From Acrasis kona (Eukaryota > Heterolobosea > Eutetramitea > Acrasida > Acrasidae): 64,000 nt of DNA. The stretch lies in contig JAOPGA020000732.1 of the NCBI GenBank assembly GCA_026419775.2, forward strand, positions 28,194-92,193. Direction: 5' to 3'. The notes beneath the pieces are model-generated. The model worked only from the letters and a program-made list of their open reading frames with translations. It had not been told where the DNA came from and did not search any database. Made by a program: the position numbers and the translations under genes. Numbering within the stretch: position 1 is the stretch's first letter; each line of letters opens with the position of its first letter. Below are positions 35,115 through 45,205 of this stretch, piece by piece.

Positions 35115-36555
35115 TCATACAAAAATCTTTTTACCCACACTATAACATGTACAACAAAATATACCAATCCCAATTGTCAACACCAAAACACTCAATGTTC
35201 TATTCAATACGCTGGGCTCTCCCAACCTCAACATCAGAAGAGGAGGAATGATATATGCTAATGAACACGCAGAAACACCACCGGTAATCTCAAACACGCT
35301 TCCTAAATCGGACACGCTCAGCGAAATGATGAGCGCCATCACGATGACCACAGTAGTACAGAACGCATGTAATACGCCCTCTCGTAGAGTGGTTCGGACG
35401 GATCCAGGGAATATACTACTCACAGCATAATACAATGCCTGTCTGGGCATAAATGCACCATAAGGAATGGACAGGGACACAGACGTCAACAAACAAATTC
35501 TTGCAATAACGCCCATAACACTTTTACGAGGCAATAAGAGAACCAAATTAGTTTGACGCAAATTTAATCGGAAAAACAAAAAGTAACCACAAATTCCAGT
35601 AACAGTTACTGTCGCCGCAGACATTAAAACGCTAATCACCACAATGCCATAATATTTGGCTCTAGTTGATTTCTTCAAATTGTCAAATACATTAAAACTC
35701 AAATCATGACACACAAACTACAAATGTGTCAACAAAAAATGTGAAAAAAGTAGGAACGTACAGTGTAACTAATTCCACCCAGTGAAGACAGGGCACTCAG
35801 AGGCCGTATGAGGGCAAAACTATCGCCCTGTGGAGGATTGAAAGGACAATGCGTAATTGCTTGTAACAAGAGGACGAGGGCAATGCCTACAATGCTAAAA
35901 ACTGCAACAAAACTAATAAATTGCAAAACTGGACAATTCGCGCATGAAGGCGAATGGAGCAAAAAGTATTGTTAAATAAATTAAGACTGCTGTTCGGCTA
36001 ATGTGATGTGCTTGATGTCCTGATAGGATGGTTACCAATTGGGGCAGAACTTCCGCAAACATGAGAAATTGTGAACATAGTCCTCCAAAATTAAAGCTGT
36101 GCCGAAATGTGAAAAATGATAAATGGCGAAGAACCTTACCAAAATATGAATATACAAGTGATGATGTGACCTGCTCTTCCGAATGCTTTTGCGCATAATT
36201 CTGGTAGGGTCTTCTCGTTTTGTGATTTTGATAAATTATATAAAATGCATAACGTGTATATTGTTATGAGCGCAAATATACATATCAGGATAGCAAACAA
36301 TAACAATCCGCACTGAGCTACATATTTTCCAAATGCAACGTTCCCTGAACTACAAATGTCGTTTATAAGATTCCAAAGGGAAAAGAAGAATGTCGTCTTT
36401 TTGTATGATATGAACCATTCTTGGTATTTTCTCTCCACTTTATCCTTCTTTTTCTTTAAATCAATCGTGTAATAGTTAACAGGAGTTTTTCCACCTATAA
36501 GAATCTCTTTTGGTCGTCGCGTTGGTGTCGGGAAGTACTGCTCATTCTTTTCCAT
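35115..36555 (-). CDS. amino acid/auxin permease (AAAP, SLC32/36/38-like) transporter
   Basis: AAAP carriers move amino acids with H+ or Na+. Exons run from ATG at 36555 to 35115. They carry several hydrophobic helices: TFFFSLWNLINDICSSGNVAF, QCGLLLFAILICIFALITIY, TAVLIYLTILFAPFAFM, FVAVFSIVGIALVLLLQAI, and the last four helices in the 3' exon (VSVLMSAATVTVTGICGYF, ISLSVSDLGSVFEITGGVSA, YIIPPLLMLRLGEP). Clear introns lie at about 36091-36143 and 35715-35760. Near 35935-35955 the frame must shift by one base: either a 22-nt intron (GTCCAG..TTATTAG) or a one-base error in a run of four T. The second reading restores a better family match. Topology looks like about ten to eleven helices. Confidence 0.8.
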
Positions 36556-36722
36556 GTGATTTTGATTGTGTAATTACAACCAATAGTTCCAACACGTACG
36601 CAACAAACAAAACGTGTGAACACTCACAATATGTCAAACCTAATAAACGCATGCACAACGCACCACCACGCCCACTCACTCTTACACAAAAAAACAAAAG
36701 TAATGTAAACATTTTTTATTCA

Positions 36723-38055
36723 TCAATACCGGCGTCTTTCCTTCTTTTTGTAAGTATATTTCTCATTAAATTCTTCTAATGTAGGTTGCTCACATTCAAA
36801 TCCAAAATGTTCACGTCCACAATTAAAGCAATAATTAGATCTCCTCATGGGCTTGTGACAGTTCAAATGACCAACTTGTCCACAATTACAGCACATGACC
36901 GTTCCATCGTTGGCAGCTTCCTCCGAAATGATAAATTGTTTCAACATACATTCATCCTCCTTATGTCCATACTTTCGACACCATTCGCAAACGCCAGCCT
37001 TCAGGAAAATACATTTCTATCAATGTTAAAAATGAAAAATGAAAAAAATCACACACGTTTGAATTGTGACCTCTTCTGGAACATAATTTACAAAATGTAA
37101 CCGGACATTTCAGCGTGGTGTGTTCGATGCTCGCACAACAAACACATGCCTTCTCAAAAGATCTCTTGTGTCCGAACGTGGTGGCCGATGTTTCTTCTTT
37201 GAGGTCATAATATCTTGGCATCGATTTTCTGGTAGTTACTGGTCTTTGTCTTTTTACATTGGATTTTGGTGTGGATGGTGATGATGATGTTGTCGTTGAT
37301 ATTGTAATGTTGTCTTGATTGATTTGTGGAAAGTCATCTTCTTTTGGAACGTAAGTTTCGTCGTCTTCACTTTCATCATCGTCAGTAACGAATGGGATTT
37401 TTGCATTCTTTTTGTTTTTTGTTTTCTCCATTTCTTCGTCCTTGTCGCTTTCGCTGCTACTAGTACTACTAATTTCATCATCATGATTGGCGTCGTTGAC
37501 AATGATGTCGTCATCATCCGGTACTGATATAATTTCGATTTGTGATGTTGGCTGTTTCGACTCAATTTCTGTTGACTCTGTTGATTCGGATTGCGTTGGT
37601 TGGTTGGTGTCGGTTTCGGATGGTTCTTTTGCATTAATTTGTGTTGACTGTATTGTGGTTGTTTTTGATGATTCTTCAGAGTTGATTGATTTTTCAGTTT
37701 CTGAATCTGTTGTTTTTTGTTTCTTCGGGGGAAGAAAATCTATAACTTGAATGTCATCTTCAGACGGATCATCTGAAAGCTCATCAGATGATTCCAAATC
37801 TTTTCTTTTTCTTTTACGATTTTTTGGCTGTTTCTCCTTAGTATTTCGTAATTTTTCTTGTTTTTTTTGTTGTCTTTCTTTCTTTCCTTGTCTTTTTGTT
37901 TTTTCGGGCTTTTTGTCTATTAAATTCTGCTTGATGCGTCTTTTTTTTTTCGTTTCTAACGTAATAACCTCATTGCTCAATGTTTCTTTCGCTTGATTCT
38001 TGGTCTTGATAAAGTGTACAGCAGGTATTACTTTTCGTTTGTATGGAGCACTCAT
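36723..38055 (-). CDS. five-zinc-knuckle protein, Air1/Air2 (ZCCHC7)-like
   Basis: Air proteins are the RNA-binding part of the TRAMP complex, which adenylates nuclear RNAs for exosome decay. The N-terminal 250 residues are basic then acidic and disordered (KRRIKQNLIDKKPEKTKRQ; SSESDKDEEMEK). The C-terminal third has five CCHC knuckles: CVCCASIEHTTLKC, CKLCSRRGHNSNKC (a 38-nt intron falls inside it), CEWCRKYGHKEDEC, CCNCGQVGHLNC (short H-C spacing) and CFNCGREHFGFEC (one residue short). The set of five in a row and the HFGFEC ending are the pattern of Air1/2 and ZCCHC7. A basic KKKERRRY tail follows. Knuckles four and five deviate from CX2CX4HX4C spacing. Confidence 0.8.
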
Positions 38056-38229
38056 GTGTGTGAAACTTCAAGTTTGTTGTATTGTAAAGTAAAATGTGAA
38101 CGCAACAATCGTGATGCCTCTGGGATGATGAGCATCAACATATTTAAACTGATGCTATAGAACTGTATGATTGAATGCACATAATCTGTATCGATGGAAC
38201 AGAAAAGGTTGAAGTGGAATAATAATTTA

Positions 38230-38720
38230 TTACATCAATACACGAAAAGTATAACATTGGTTTGTCTGCTTGTCGGCATTTGTTAGATATTTGAATTCAT
38301 GAGGTTGATCACAAGCATTATGAACTTTTATACAATTTGCCAATCCCTTTTCCGAAATAAATGTTGGAGCATCTTCAAGACCTTTTCCACGTAGAATACC
38401 TTACGTGCAATTTACGTGCAATTCCCAATTCTTTATTCAATGCTTTCAACATCAAGACTTTTGTTCTCGCCAATTTGTTAACATGATTTGATTGGTGTAT
38501 AATAAAATTTTGGCCAATTCTCTTGTTTGTTCAAATCAGGTTATTAGTTTAGATAAATATACGTTTATATTGCTACCATCAGTCTTTGGCAGCCATGCCT
38601 GTGATGAACACTTTCTTGGTCATCAAAACTCAACTCTCCAAATGGAACATCAAAAAGGTAAATCTATTTTTTCTGTTCAACTTTGTAAATCATGTTCCGA
38701 AGGCTGTGTGATGTGACCAT
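38230..38720 (-). CDS. unrecognised gene, 5' part unclear
   Basis: The 3' half reads well. An exon ending HGCQRLM joins through a 55-nt intron (38522-38576) to RIGQNFIIHQSNHVNKLART and KALNKELGIA. A 34-nt intron (38382-38415) then leads to LEDAPTFISEKGLANCIKVH and an ending YTFRVLM at TAA 38230. Upstream the frame is open back to an ATG at 38720 (MVTSHSLRNMIYK) except for one TAG, which an 18-nt intron would remove. An 11-bp tandem duplication (ATTGCACGTAA) lies in the second intron. This start would overlap the start of the ankyrin-like gene on the other strand. No family is recognised. Confidence 0.4.
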
Positions 38721-39630
38721 TTTGACAAGAGACAACACTACTTATGATAAATCTACTTATCCCCCCGCTCTATTCGAGCCAAAAAACTGGTCAGATTCAG
38801 TGAAAATGAAGATGGTTAGCAAAATGTTGAATTTTTTGAAGCTTGAGTGCTTTGAGGACAGCCTAAAGGAAGCTTATGAATCCAACATATATACTTTCTT
38901 TACACATTTCCCCATTGATAAACTATTCTTAATGAGGGATGCCACCAGAAAACATGTGGTAATCGAAAAATATTATAATTATCTATGTATTTTAGGGTGC
39001 GTGTACAATATTAGAAAAATGCATGAGTCGCCTCTGGCGAACAACTTCATGCTTGCCTACCCTGCACTAAAAAATTTTGAAGGCGCATGCAAGAGGGGTC
39101 AAATTAGACTAATCGAGTATTTAACTTCTATACGGAAGCTCAATGTCAAGAAAAAACCAGATGTAACATTTAAAAACGTTCTTTTTCAAGTTTGTGAGCG
39201 TGGAGAAGCGGAGGTATTTGATACATTAATAAGGGAACACTATGAATTAGCCCCACTGTCACAAAATGAGTGGGATAGTCTAATGTCTACGGCTTGTTCA
39301 TCAGGGAACATGGATGTAGTTATGGGAGTAGTTGAGCACTGCGTAAATCTTCAAGCAGCTCTTGAAAATGCATGTAGAAGGGGCCATTGCGAAGTTATTT
39401 ACTTTATCATCGATGAGGCCAGATATAGGAGACGGCGATTGGAATGGTACAACATTTATCACTGGATGCCCATTAGTTTGGATTACAACAAAGCCTTGCT
39501 AGAGGCAATGTTGCATCTCAACGTAGAAGCTGTAAAAGTTATGATTGAAAATGGAGCAGACGCGAATAAGGTCTTAAAATACCTTCCACCAGGACAAACA
39601 ATGAAAATTGTAACACAATGTATAACCTGA
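38692..39630 (+). CDS. ankyrin-repeat-like protein
   Basis: A single exon of about 312 residues. Helical pairs with ankyrin-like turns are visible: ALKNFEGACKRGQIRLIEYL, VCERGEAEVFDTLIREHYEL, TACSSGNMDVVMGVVEHCVN, NACRRGHCEVIYFIIDEARY and NVEAVKVMIENGADANKVL. The GADAN turn is the clearest ankyrin signature; the others are degenerate, as in the ankyrin/F-box-like families common in amoebae. The first 90 residues have no recognised domain. A protein-binding role is likely but no partner can be named. An upstream exon cannot be excluded because the frame before the ATG is partly open. Confidence 0.65.
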   Translation: MFRRLCDVTILTRDNTTYDKSTYPPALFEPKNWSDSVKMKMVSKMLNFLKLECFEDSLKEAYESNIYTFFTHFPIDKLFLMRDATRKHVVIEKYYNYLCILGCVYNIRKMHESPLANNFMLAYPALKNFEGACKRGQIRLIEYLTSIRKLNVKKKPDVTFKNVLFQVCERGEAEVFDTLIREHYELAPLSQNEWDSLMSTACSSGNMDVVMGVVEHCVNLQAALENACRRGHCEVIYFIIDEARYRRRRLEWYNIYHWMPISLDYNKALLEAMLHLNVEAVKVMIENGADANKVLKYLPPGQTMKIVTQCIT

Positions 39631-39639
39631 GTGATGCAT

Positions 39640-41499
39640 TTAATCTTTATTTGCTGGTGCTGTTTTTGGTCTTCTTCTTTTGATTTTGCCTTCTCTCATC
39701 AACTTCCTCTTCTTCCTCTGCAACCTTCCCATTGGTGGTTTCTTCATCACGGGCTTCACGCCTCCATTTGCCATCAAGTTTCTACTCTTTTGAATGAACC
39801 TTATCGGAACTCCGCCCAAGTCAAACTCTTCCCTAATGGCATTAAGTAATTGTCTTTCGAACTGAGAAGGTAATTCTGTTTCCCTGCCCTTGAAGAAGAG
39901 TGCAAATTTTGGTGGTCTTGTGTCAACCTGAGTTACATATTGTATTTTTGGGAAGTAAGCAGGAAGAGATTGAGTGGTCAAGTACTTTTCCATGAAGGCG
40001 TTTAATTTGCCAGTAGGTATACGAGTGTCCCATCGGCTATAACAATCAACACATTTTCTTATCAACATTGACAAATTCTTTCCCGTTAACGCAGAGCACA
40101 CCACAACACTTAAGCCTTTTATTTGAGACAATGCATTATGTATGGTTTCTTCAATACGTTGAGCAATTACATATGGATCTTGCACCGCATCCCACTTATT
40201 GGCAGCAATCACAATAGCACGGCCCTCATGCTCAATCATCCTTGCGATATCGATATCATCAGAATTTAGAGGTTCTTGAGCGTCTACTAATAAACAAACA
40301 ACATTTGCATATTTTATTGTGCGCATTGTATCCTCATGAGATAGTGTCTGGACTCTGTCATCATGAATGTGTTTTTTATTTCTAATGCCTGCAGTATCGG
40401 CTAACAAAATTCTATAGCTTTTATCATTTTGAGCATATGTTGTCGTCATCTCAATGGTGTCACGAGTGGTACCCGGAACATTACTAACCACACAACGTTC
40501 CTCTCCAATAAGTTTATTAAGCATTGTACTTTTACCTACATTGGCTCTTCCTATTAGTGCTAAGCGCATGGTGTCTCCTTCAAATCCCTTCTTTGCACTC
40601 TTCTTGCTTAATAGTTGGCTCCTCCTGCTCTTATTTACATTAGATTTTTTAGTAGTTGATTCGATCTTTTGATTAGTCTTTTGCTCTATGCGTTCCAGCA
40701 TTGACGATTTCAATTTGTAAGCTGAATAGTATGGATGTATGACTCTGGCTAACTCTGCAATGTTTAGTTTGTGATCCGCTGATATTGGTATGGGCTTCCC
40801 CATTCCATTAACAATGTGCCTTCTAAATGTCTCTTCGTCGCTTAGATCCATGGACAGCACTTTATCGCATTTATTTAGTACATGTATGGTTGGAATGTTT
40901 CTTTTGATCAAGTATTGAGCAATTCTGTGGTCCCAGTCGTGAGAGCCTGATTTGTAGTCAGTAACAAGAAGGGCCAAGTGAACAGATTGTAGAGAATTCT
41001 CTGTTTGAAGAATCATTTTGTCCTTTGAGTGTTAAATATAATGTTAAATGTTAAAAGTTACAATGTTATCTGCTCCTGGCGTATCAACAACTACAAATTC
41101 AATTTTGTTACCAATAACATCACTGTAAATGTCGTACTTCTTCACCAAGTGCTCTCCATGATATCTAAGTTTCAATTCGGCATCCATTTCTTGACAATCT
41201 CTTGTAACTCCCGAAGTCTTATCTGCTATAGCATGATATCCGCCGGCTAGTACGTTGAACAAGGTACTTTTGCCGACATTAGGTCTACCAATAATCGCTA
41301 CTCTAAGCGAACTCTTCTTCTGAACAGTCAACACCGGCTCAGAATGTCCACCTTGTAATTTTTGTGATTTGACACGATTGTCTCGAACAAATGCCACTTT
41401 CGTATTTTTATTCCTGATAGTTTGTGTACATAATCCCAATGAAACCCCCACTCTTGAACATTTCTGCAGCGTTGAAATTCTTTTCACAACAGACAGCAT
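39640..41499 (-). CDS. mitochondrial tandem GTPase of the Der/EngA family
   Basis: Der/EngA has two GTPase domains and a KH-like domain and acts in ribosome large-subunit assembly. Exon 1 (from 41499) starts with a basic leader ([20 protein letters not shown]) that looks like a mitochondrial presequence. Domain 1 follows: [12 protein letters not shown] (G1), SGVTRD (G2) and VVDTPGAD (G3). A 39-nt intron sits directly after GADNI. Exon 2 has NKCD (G4 of domain 1), then domain 2: [38 protein letters not shown] and CSALTG. The KH-like end includes [32 protein letters not shown] and a basic tail. The intron and leader show a nuclear gene of bacterial (endosymbiont) descent. Confidence 0.92.
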
Positions 41500-41533
41500 C
41501 TAACAGGTTATTGTAATAATCAGAAAAAGAACA
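41500..41533. promoter_or_regulatory. 34-bp divergent promoter
   Basis: Only 34 bp separate the ATGs of the Der-type GTPase gene (41499, minus) and QNG1 (41534, plus). The centre contains TTATT-GT-AATAA, a small palindrome with 5-bp arms. Nothing else is recognisable. Confidence 0.5.
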
Positions 41534-42667
41534 ATGACGCAGGAGTCAATACTAGACGGTGTTAGAAGATCATGTAGGCAGGCTTCATCAAGTTCGTCCC
41601 AGGTGAGGATCAACAAACAGAAATTAGAAGAATTTTCAAAAGGTCTAGCAGAGGAGGCAACAACGATCAAAAACAAATTTAGCAGAGCTGATCCATACCC
41701 ACTTAAATTCGATCCAATAGAATTTGAGATCAACTTTAACTGTATCTATGCGCTATTAAGCTTTGGTAGTGGATACACAAAGGAGTTAGATCAGCACGTT
41801 GGAAAAGTAACCGCACACCCTTTGCTTCTTATATTAACCTTTAGGGACTTGATGAAATTCTGAAGTATGGTCTTTTGTCCATGACTCTATCAGGGGCAAA
41901 CCTGGATACAGAATTCATGGTTAAATTCACCATTAGTGACGTAGAAAACTACTTCCGGATCCCTATCCAAGAAGAAGTTCAACATCCCACAAATCCAATA
42001 GTCAGGGTAATTTCATTCAAAACCAAACATCTCACCACTTAGATTGGTCAAAACACTAGTGTTCAACCATTTGCAGAGTACATCAGGTACGCCATGAATG
42101 ATTGTGGAAATGTGCTATCAAGAAGAGGGCATAAAGATTTTGCATCATTCATCAACAGCACATTACAAGAAAACAGTACCGCCGCGCACTTGATCCAACA
42201 AGTCACAAAAACATTTCCGCACGTATTCAACGACGAATCAGCACACTCTAGTACGCCACCCATTCAAGTACTATTCCACAAAAAAGCACAATTGCTTGTG
42301 ATTAATTTATACAGGCAATTAAAAACGAAGAATTCAATCTTTGACTTTTCGGACATTAGTCAATTAACTTGCTTGGCAGAGCCAATTGTTTTTGCTACAT
42401 TAATTGAAAAGGGTATATTAGAAGGTACATCAGAAGGCACTACTCCAATTAATGGTATCGCCGACGAAGTTGAATTAAGAGCGCAAAGTGTGGTTGCGGT
42501 GGAGGACATGATAAACAAAGCAGATGCACTTTCAGCTGCCGAGGTATGGCTGCACTTGTCAAAGTCAAGTCCTGCAGTGAATTTGCAGGTAAAAAAGACG
42601 GTCATGTATTAATAAATTTTGTTTTGATTTTCATCTCCTTCTTTAGAAACAAAAAGTGTCAGCTTAA
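41534..42667 (+). CDS. QNG1: queuosine 5'-phosphate N-glycosylase/hydrolase (DUF2419)
   Basis: QNG1 releases queuine from queuosine 5'-phosphate so that it can be reused for tRNA wobble modification. Four exons read through introns at about 41806-41845, 42007-42042 and 42589-42646. Family sequence is seen as FTISDVENYFRI, TFPHVFNDES, VLFHKKAQLLVINLYRQ, LTCLAEPIVFATLIEKGIL and DEVELRAQSVVAVEDM, ending KQKVSA. The usual FADYR-like stretch after LT reads LAEPI here, a departure close to the expected active-site region; I cannot tell whether activity is affected. The length of about 330 residues is normal. Eukaryotes cannot make queuine, so this fits salvage from food bacteria. Confidence 0.85.
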
Positions 42668-42773
42668 GTAATTAATTTTGAGTGTTAAATATTATACCAG
42701 TAGTCTTATGTTGTATGTTTTTGTTGCCCGTGGTTTTTGAAATTGGGACCTTCCTGAGATTTAGGAGTTTGTA

Positions 42774-43503
42774 ATGCAGCCAACCGATGATGTTCAGTGC
42801 TTGGACTTGAGTAAGGCGAAGCTAGAGGAAGCGAAGAGGGATCTCGCAACTCTAAATGGTTGGGAGCTGGTTCAATCAGAATCTGGTATTTCAGGCTATA
42901 AAATTGACGTGCCAAACGATGCGAATAAAAAAGTAAAGGGTGGTGGCATTATCAAAACAAAGTTATCTCCAAAGGAGTATTTAGAGTGGTTTTTCAGTAA
43001 TTATTTCTATGCAAAATTGATCCATTAACCTCGCAGGCTACCTTATTGACGAAGAGAAGAGGAAGGCATTTGATCCCCTTTGCAACAAAAGAGAGGTTGT
43101 TTATGAGAATAAGCCCAATGAGTTGAAAATATACCATGTAGTAAGTTAATTTTTTGTGCTTTACTAACGAAATCAGCAATACACATCTCCTAGTATGATG
43201 GTATCTCATAGAGATACAGTAATGCAAATACAATTCTTCCATGAGGACAATGCATCCTATAGCATTGGAGTAGAGGTAGACCATCCATCTCTTCCACAGT
43301 CCCCAAGTGGATATGTTCGCATGAAGAACAAATTGAACTGCATGATGGCCAAGAAGAAAAATGATGGTGAACTTGAGGTCTGGAACATTAGTCACTTTGA
43401 CCCATCTGGGTATGTACCAGCATGGATTGTTAATGCACAGGCTGTTGGAGAGGCTTCAATGTTCTTGGTCAAGGTCAAACAAGCAGCGGAAGCGCAAAAT
43501 TAA
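42774..43503 (+). CDS. START-domain lipid-binding protein
   Basis: START domains bind sterols, phospholipids or other lipids in a hydrophobic cavity. Three exons: the first (from 42774) has LNGWELVQSESGISGYKIDV and the helix KLSPKEYLEWF. A 40-nt intron leads to AFDPLCNKREVVYENKPNEL, and another (about 43145-43179) to TSPSMMVSHRDTVMQIQFF. The C-terminal part SGYVRMKNKLNCMMAKKKND, WNISHFDPSGYVPAWIVNAQ and the final helix are the conserved START ending (P-x-x-x-V-R ... D-P-x-G-x-x-P-x-W-x-x-N). About 220 residues is a single domain with no membrane anchor. Which lipid it binds cannot be told. Confidence 0.8.
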
Positions 43504-43568
43504 ATATGGAACGAGAAACAATAAAAGACATGAAATTATACAAAATCTTTATATACATTTATTATACA

Positions 43569-44651
43569 TTACTTTGATTTAAAACATTTCAAGAACGAGT
43601 AAATCATCAAACCTGCAGTGGCAACGGCTATACCAACAGCGCTAAACAATGGCAAGTTTGTTCCGAACAAGAACATACTCAAAAATACTAGAACAACCTG
43701 CTTCAAGTTGCCCAACACACTCATGGTCAGTGGGGACGTGTTCATGTTCGCCAAAAAATTGGTCCAATTTAGAGCAAATGATATCAAACCCGATAGTATA
43801 ACCAAAAGATACGTTTGCACGGATATTTCATTATAAACAGTAATGAATGTACTAACCTCGTTATTGAGGAGCGAAAATGCAAACATAACAATCGAAGCCA
43901 TTGGGGACAGCTTTGCCAACATCACCATTGGATGTAACTTATCTTTTGTTAGATACAGATTCGTCACAACAACCTTCAGTGCGGCGAAAATGTTACCAAC
44001 AATCAACAAAAATAGAGAAAGTACAGTAAGCTCGACATCACCATAAACAGTCATGGCAACTCCTACAACAATTGGAACCACGGAGGCAACTATTGAAGCA
44101 GATGGCTTTACTTTGAGTATCAAACGTGAAGCAATCATCATGAATACAGGAATGGTACTTCTGACCACTTGTGAGAGGGGGAGGTTAACAATCTTGACTG
44201 CAATGTTTCCGAATGCAATGTTTAAGCAAAATAGTACCACAAAGTACCTTAGATGCTTTTCTCCCTGCTTGCTGATAGACTTTTCACCAGGAACAAGCCC
44301 TGAAATCAATACTCCTTGTGATAGCAGCGTTCCAACAATCATGTGTACTGTACTCATTAAAACTGGAAACTTGAAGGATGAACTTGTAAATATATGCTTC
44401 ATTAGTACGGCCAGCACAACATTTAGCATGAACCATATTGATACCCACAGTATTCCTTTTGCTCTATTCGTCTGCTCTTGAATTGTGTTTGTTTGTTCTC
44501 GAGGAGAAGTGGCTCTGCATTCGGTAGCTGATGGTGTTGTGTACTCTTTTGGTGCGCTCTGTATATTTATGATGCAGTCCTTGGACCCAAAGTCTTCAGC
44601 AGCGCTCTCACGTGAATACTTGTGATGCTTGGGTGATGAAGAAATGACCAT
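43569..44651 (-). CDS. triose-phosphate/nucleotide-sugar translocator family (SLC35-like) protein
   Basis: The intronless 360-residue frame has a hydrophilic N terminus of about 65 residues, then ten hydrophobic helices typical of the DMT superfamily: LWVSIWFMLNVVLAVLMKHI, FPVLMSTVHMIVGTLL, YFVVLFCLNIAFGNIAVKIV, SQVVRSTIPVFMMIASRLIL, LFLLIVGNIFAALKVVVTNL, LSPMASIVMFAFSL, NWTNFLANMNTSPLTMSVLG and LFSAVGIAVATAGLMIYS. The LNKHIF-like start (LMKHIFTSSSFKFPVLMSTV), the TIPVF segment and LGNLKQVVLVFLS are diagnostic of the TPT group. It probably exchanges phosphorylated sugars or nucleotide-sugars across Golgi or ER membranes. The substrate cannot be read from sequence. Confidence 0.88.
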   Translation of the reverse strand: MVISSSPKHHKYSRESAAEDFGSKDCIINIQSAPKEYTTPSATECRATSPREQTNTIQEQTNRAKGILWVSIWFMLNVVLAVLMKHIFTSSSFKFPVLMSTVHMIVGTLLSQGVLISGLVPGEKSISKQGEKHLRYFVVLFCLNIAFGNIAVKIVNLPLSQVVRSTIPVFMMIASRLILKVKPSASIVASVVPIVVGVAMTVYGDVELTVLSLFLLIVGNIFAALKVVVTNLYLTKDKLHPMVMLAKLSPMASIVMFAFSLLNNEVSTFITVYNEISVQTYLLVILSGLISFALNWTNFLANMNTSPLTMSVLGNLKQVVLVFLSMFLFGTNLPLFSAVGIAVATAGLMIYSFLKCFKSK

Positions 44652-45205
44652 GGTTTTGTTTTATAAAACTCTTGAGGGTTTTTGTATTTATGCATTCCAC
44701 CATCGTAATCACCGCACCTAAAAACGGTTAGGATTCGGAATGCATGAAAAATATTTCTTGTGCGGATTTTTTGTTAAATCTCCGATATCCATGTATGAGT
44801 TTATATTGATTTTATCCGTTGCTAAATCATAAACCCTCTTTATATTTTACGACAATTCCCCGTGAGGTGATAATGGTTTAACCGTAAAGTTCACAATTAA
44901 CAAAGAGAGCCACCTTTCCTTTCTTCTACACAACCAACACTAAGGTGGTTTGAAATAGAAGTCATGACAAATGGTGGCATTAAAATTTGATACATATTTC
45001 TTAGATGGGTAAGGATGGATCCATAGAAGATGTTGACAAGAATCTTTCACACAATGTTTTTCCGCAACCGCTTTGACTGCCGTACCAAGAACGATTTAGA
45101 AAGTTCCAAACAAAGAATGCACTGTAGAAAGAAACTTCTATCAACATTCTCAAAACTTCCGTAATTTGGATAAACATTTTGTAATAGGGTCAACTAACAT
45201 AATTG
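44652..45205. other. intergenic stretch upstream of the CTC1-like gene
   Basis: About 550 bp without a supported gene. Two overlapping short plus-strand frames exist near 45004 (MGKDGSIEDVDKN, 23 codons) and 45055 (MFFRNRFDCRTKNDLESS, 36 codons). The second looks somewhat protein-like but has no splice support. The rest should hold divergent promoters. Confidence 0.4.

Noticed and set aside
38400-38415. A 16-nt intron (GTAAATTGCACGTAAG)
   Set aside because: A 34-nt intron (38382-38415) using the same donor gives an equally good frame.
38492-38716. Plus-strand frame upstream of the ankyrin-like gene as a separate gene
   Set aside because: It overlaps the better spliced minus-strand reading, and its Cys/His content does not form a recognisable motif.
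39640-41499. Bacterial contamination suggested by the Der/EngA gene
   Set aside because: The gene has a 39-nt spliceosomal-type intron and an N-terminal targeting leader, so it is nuclear.
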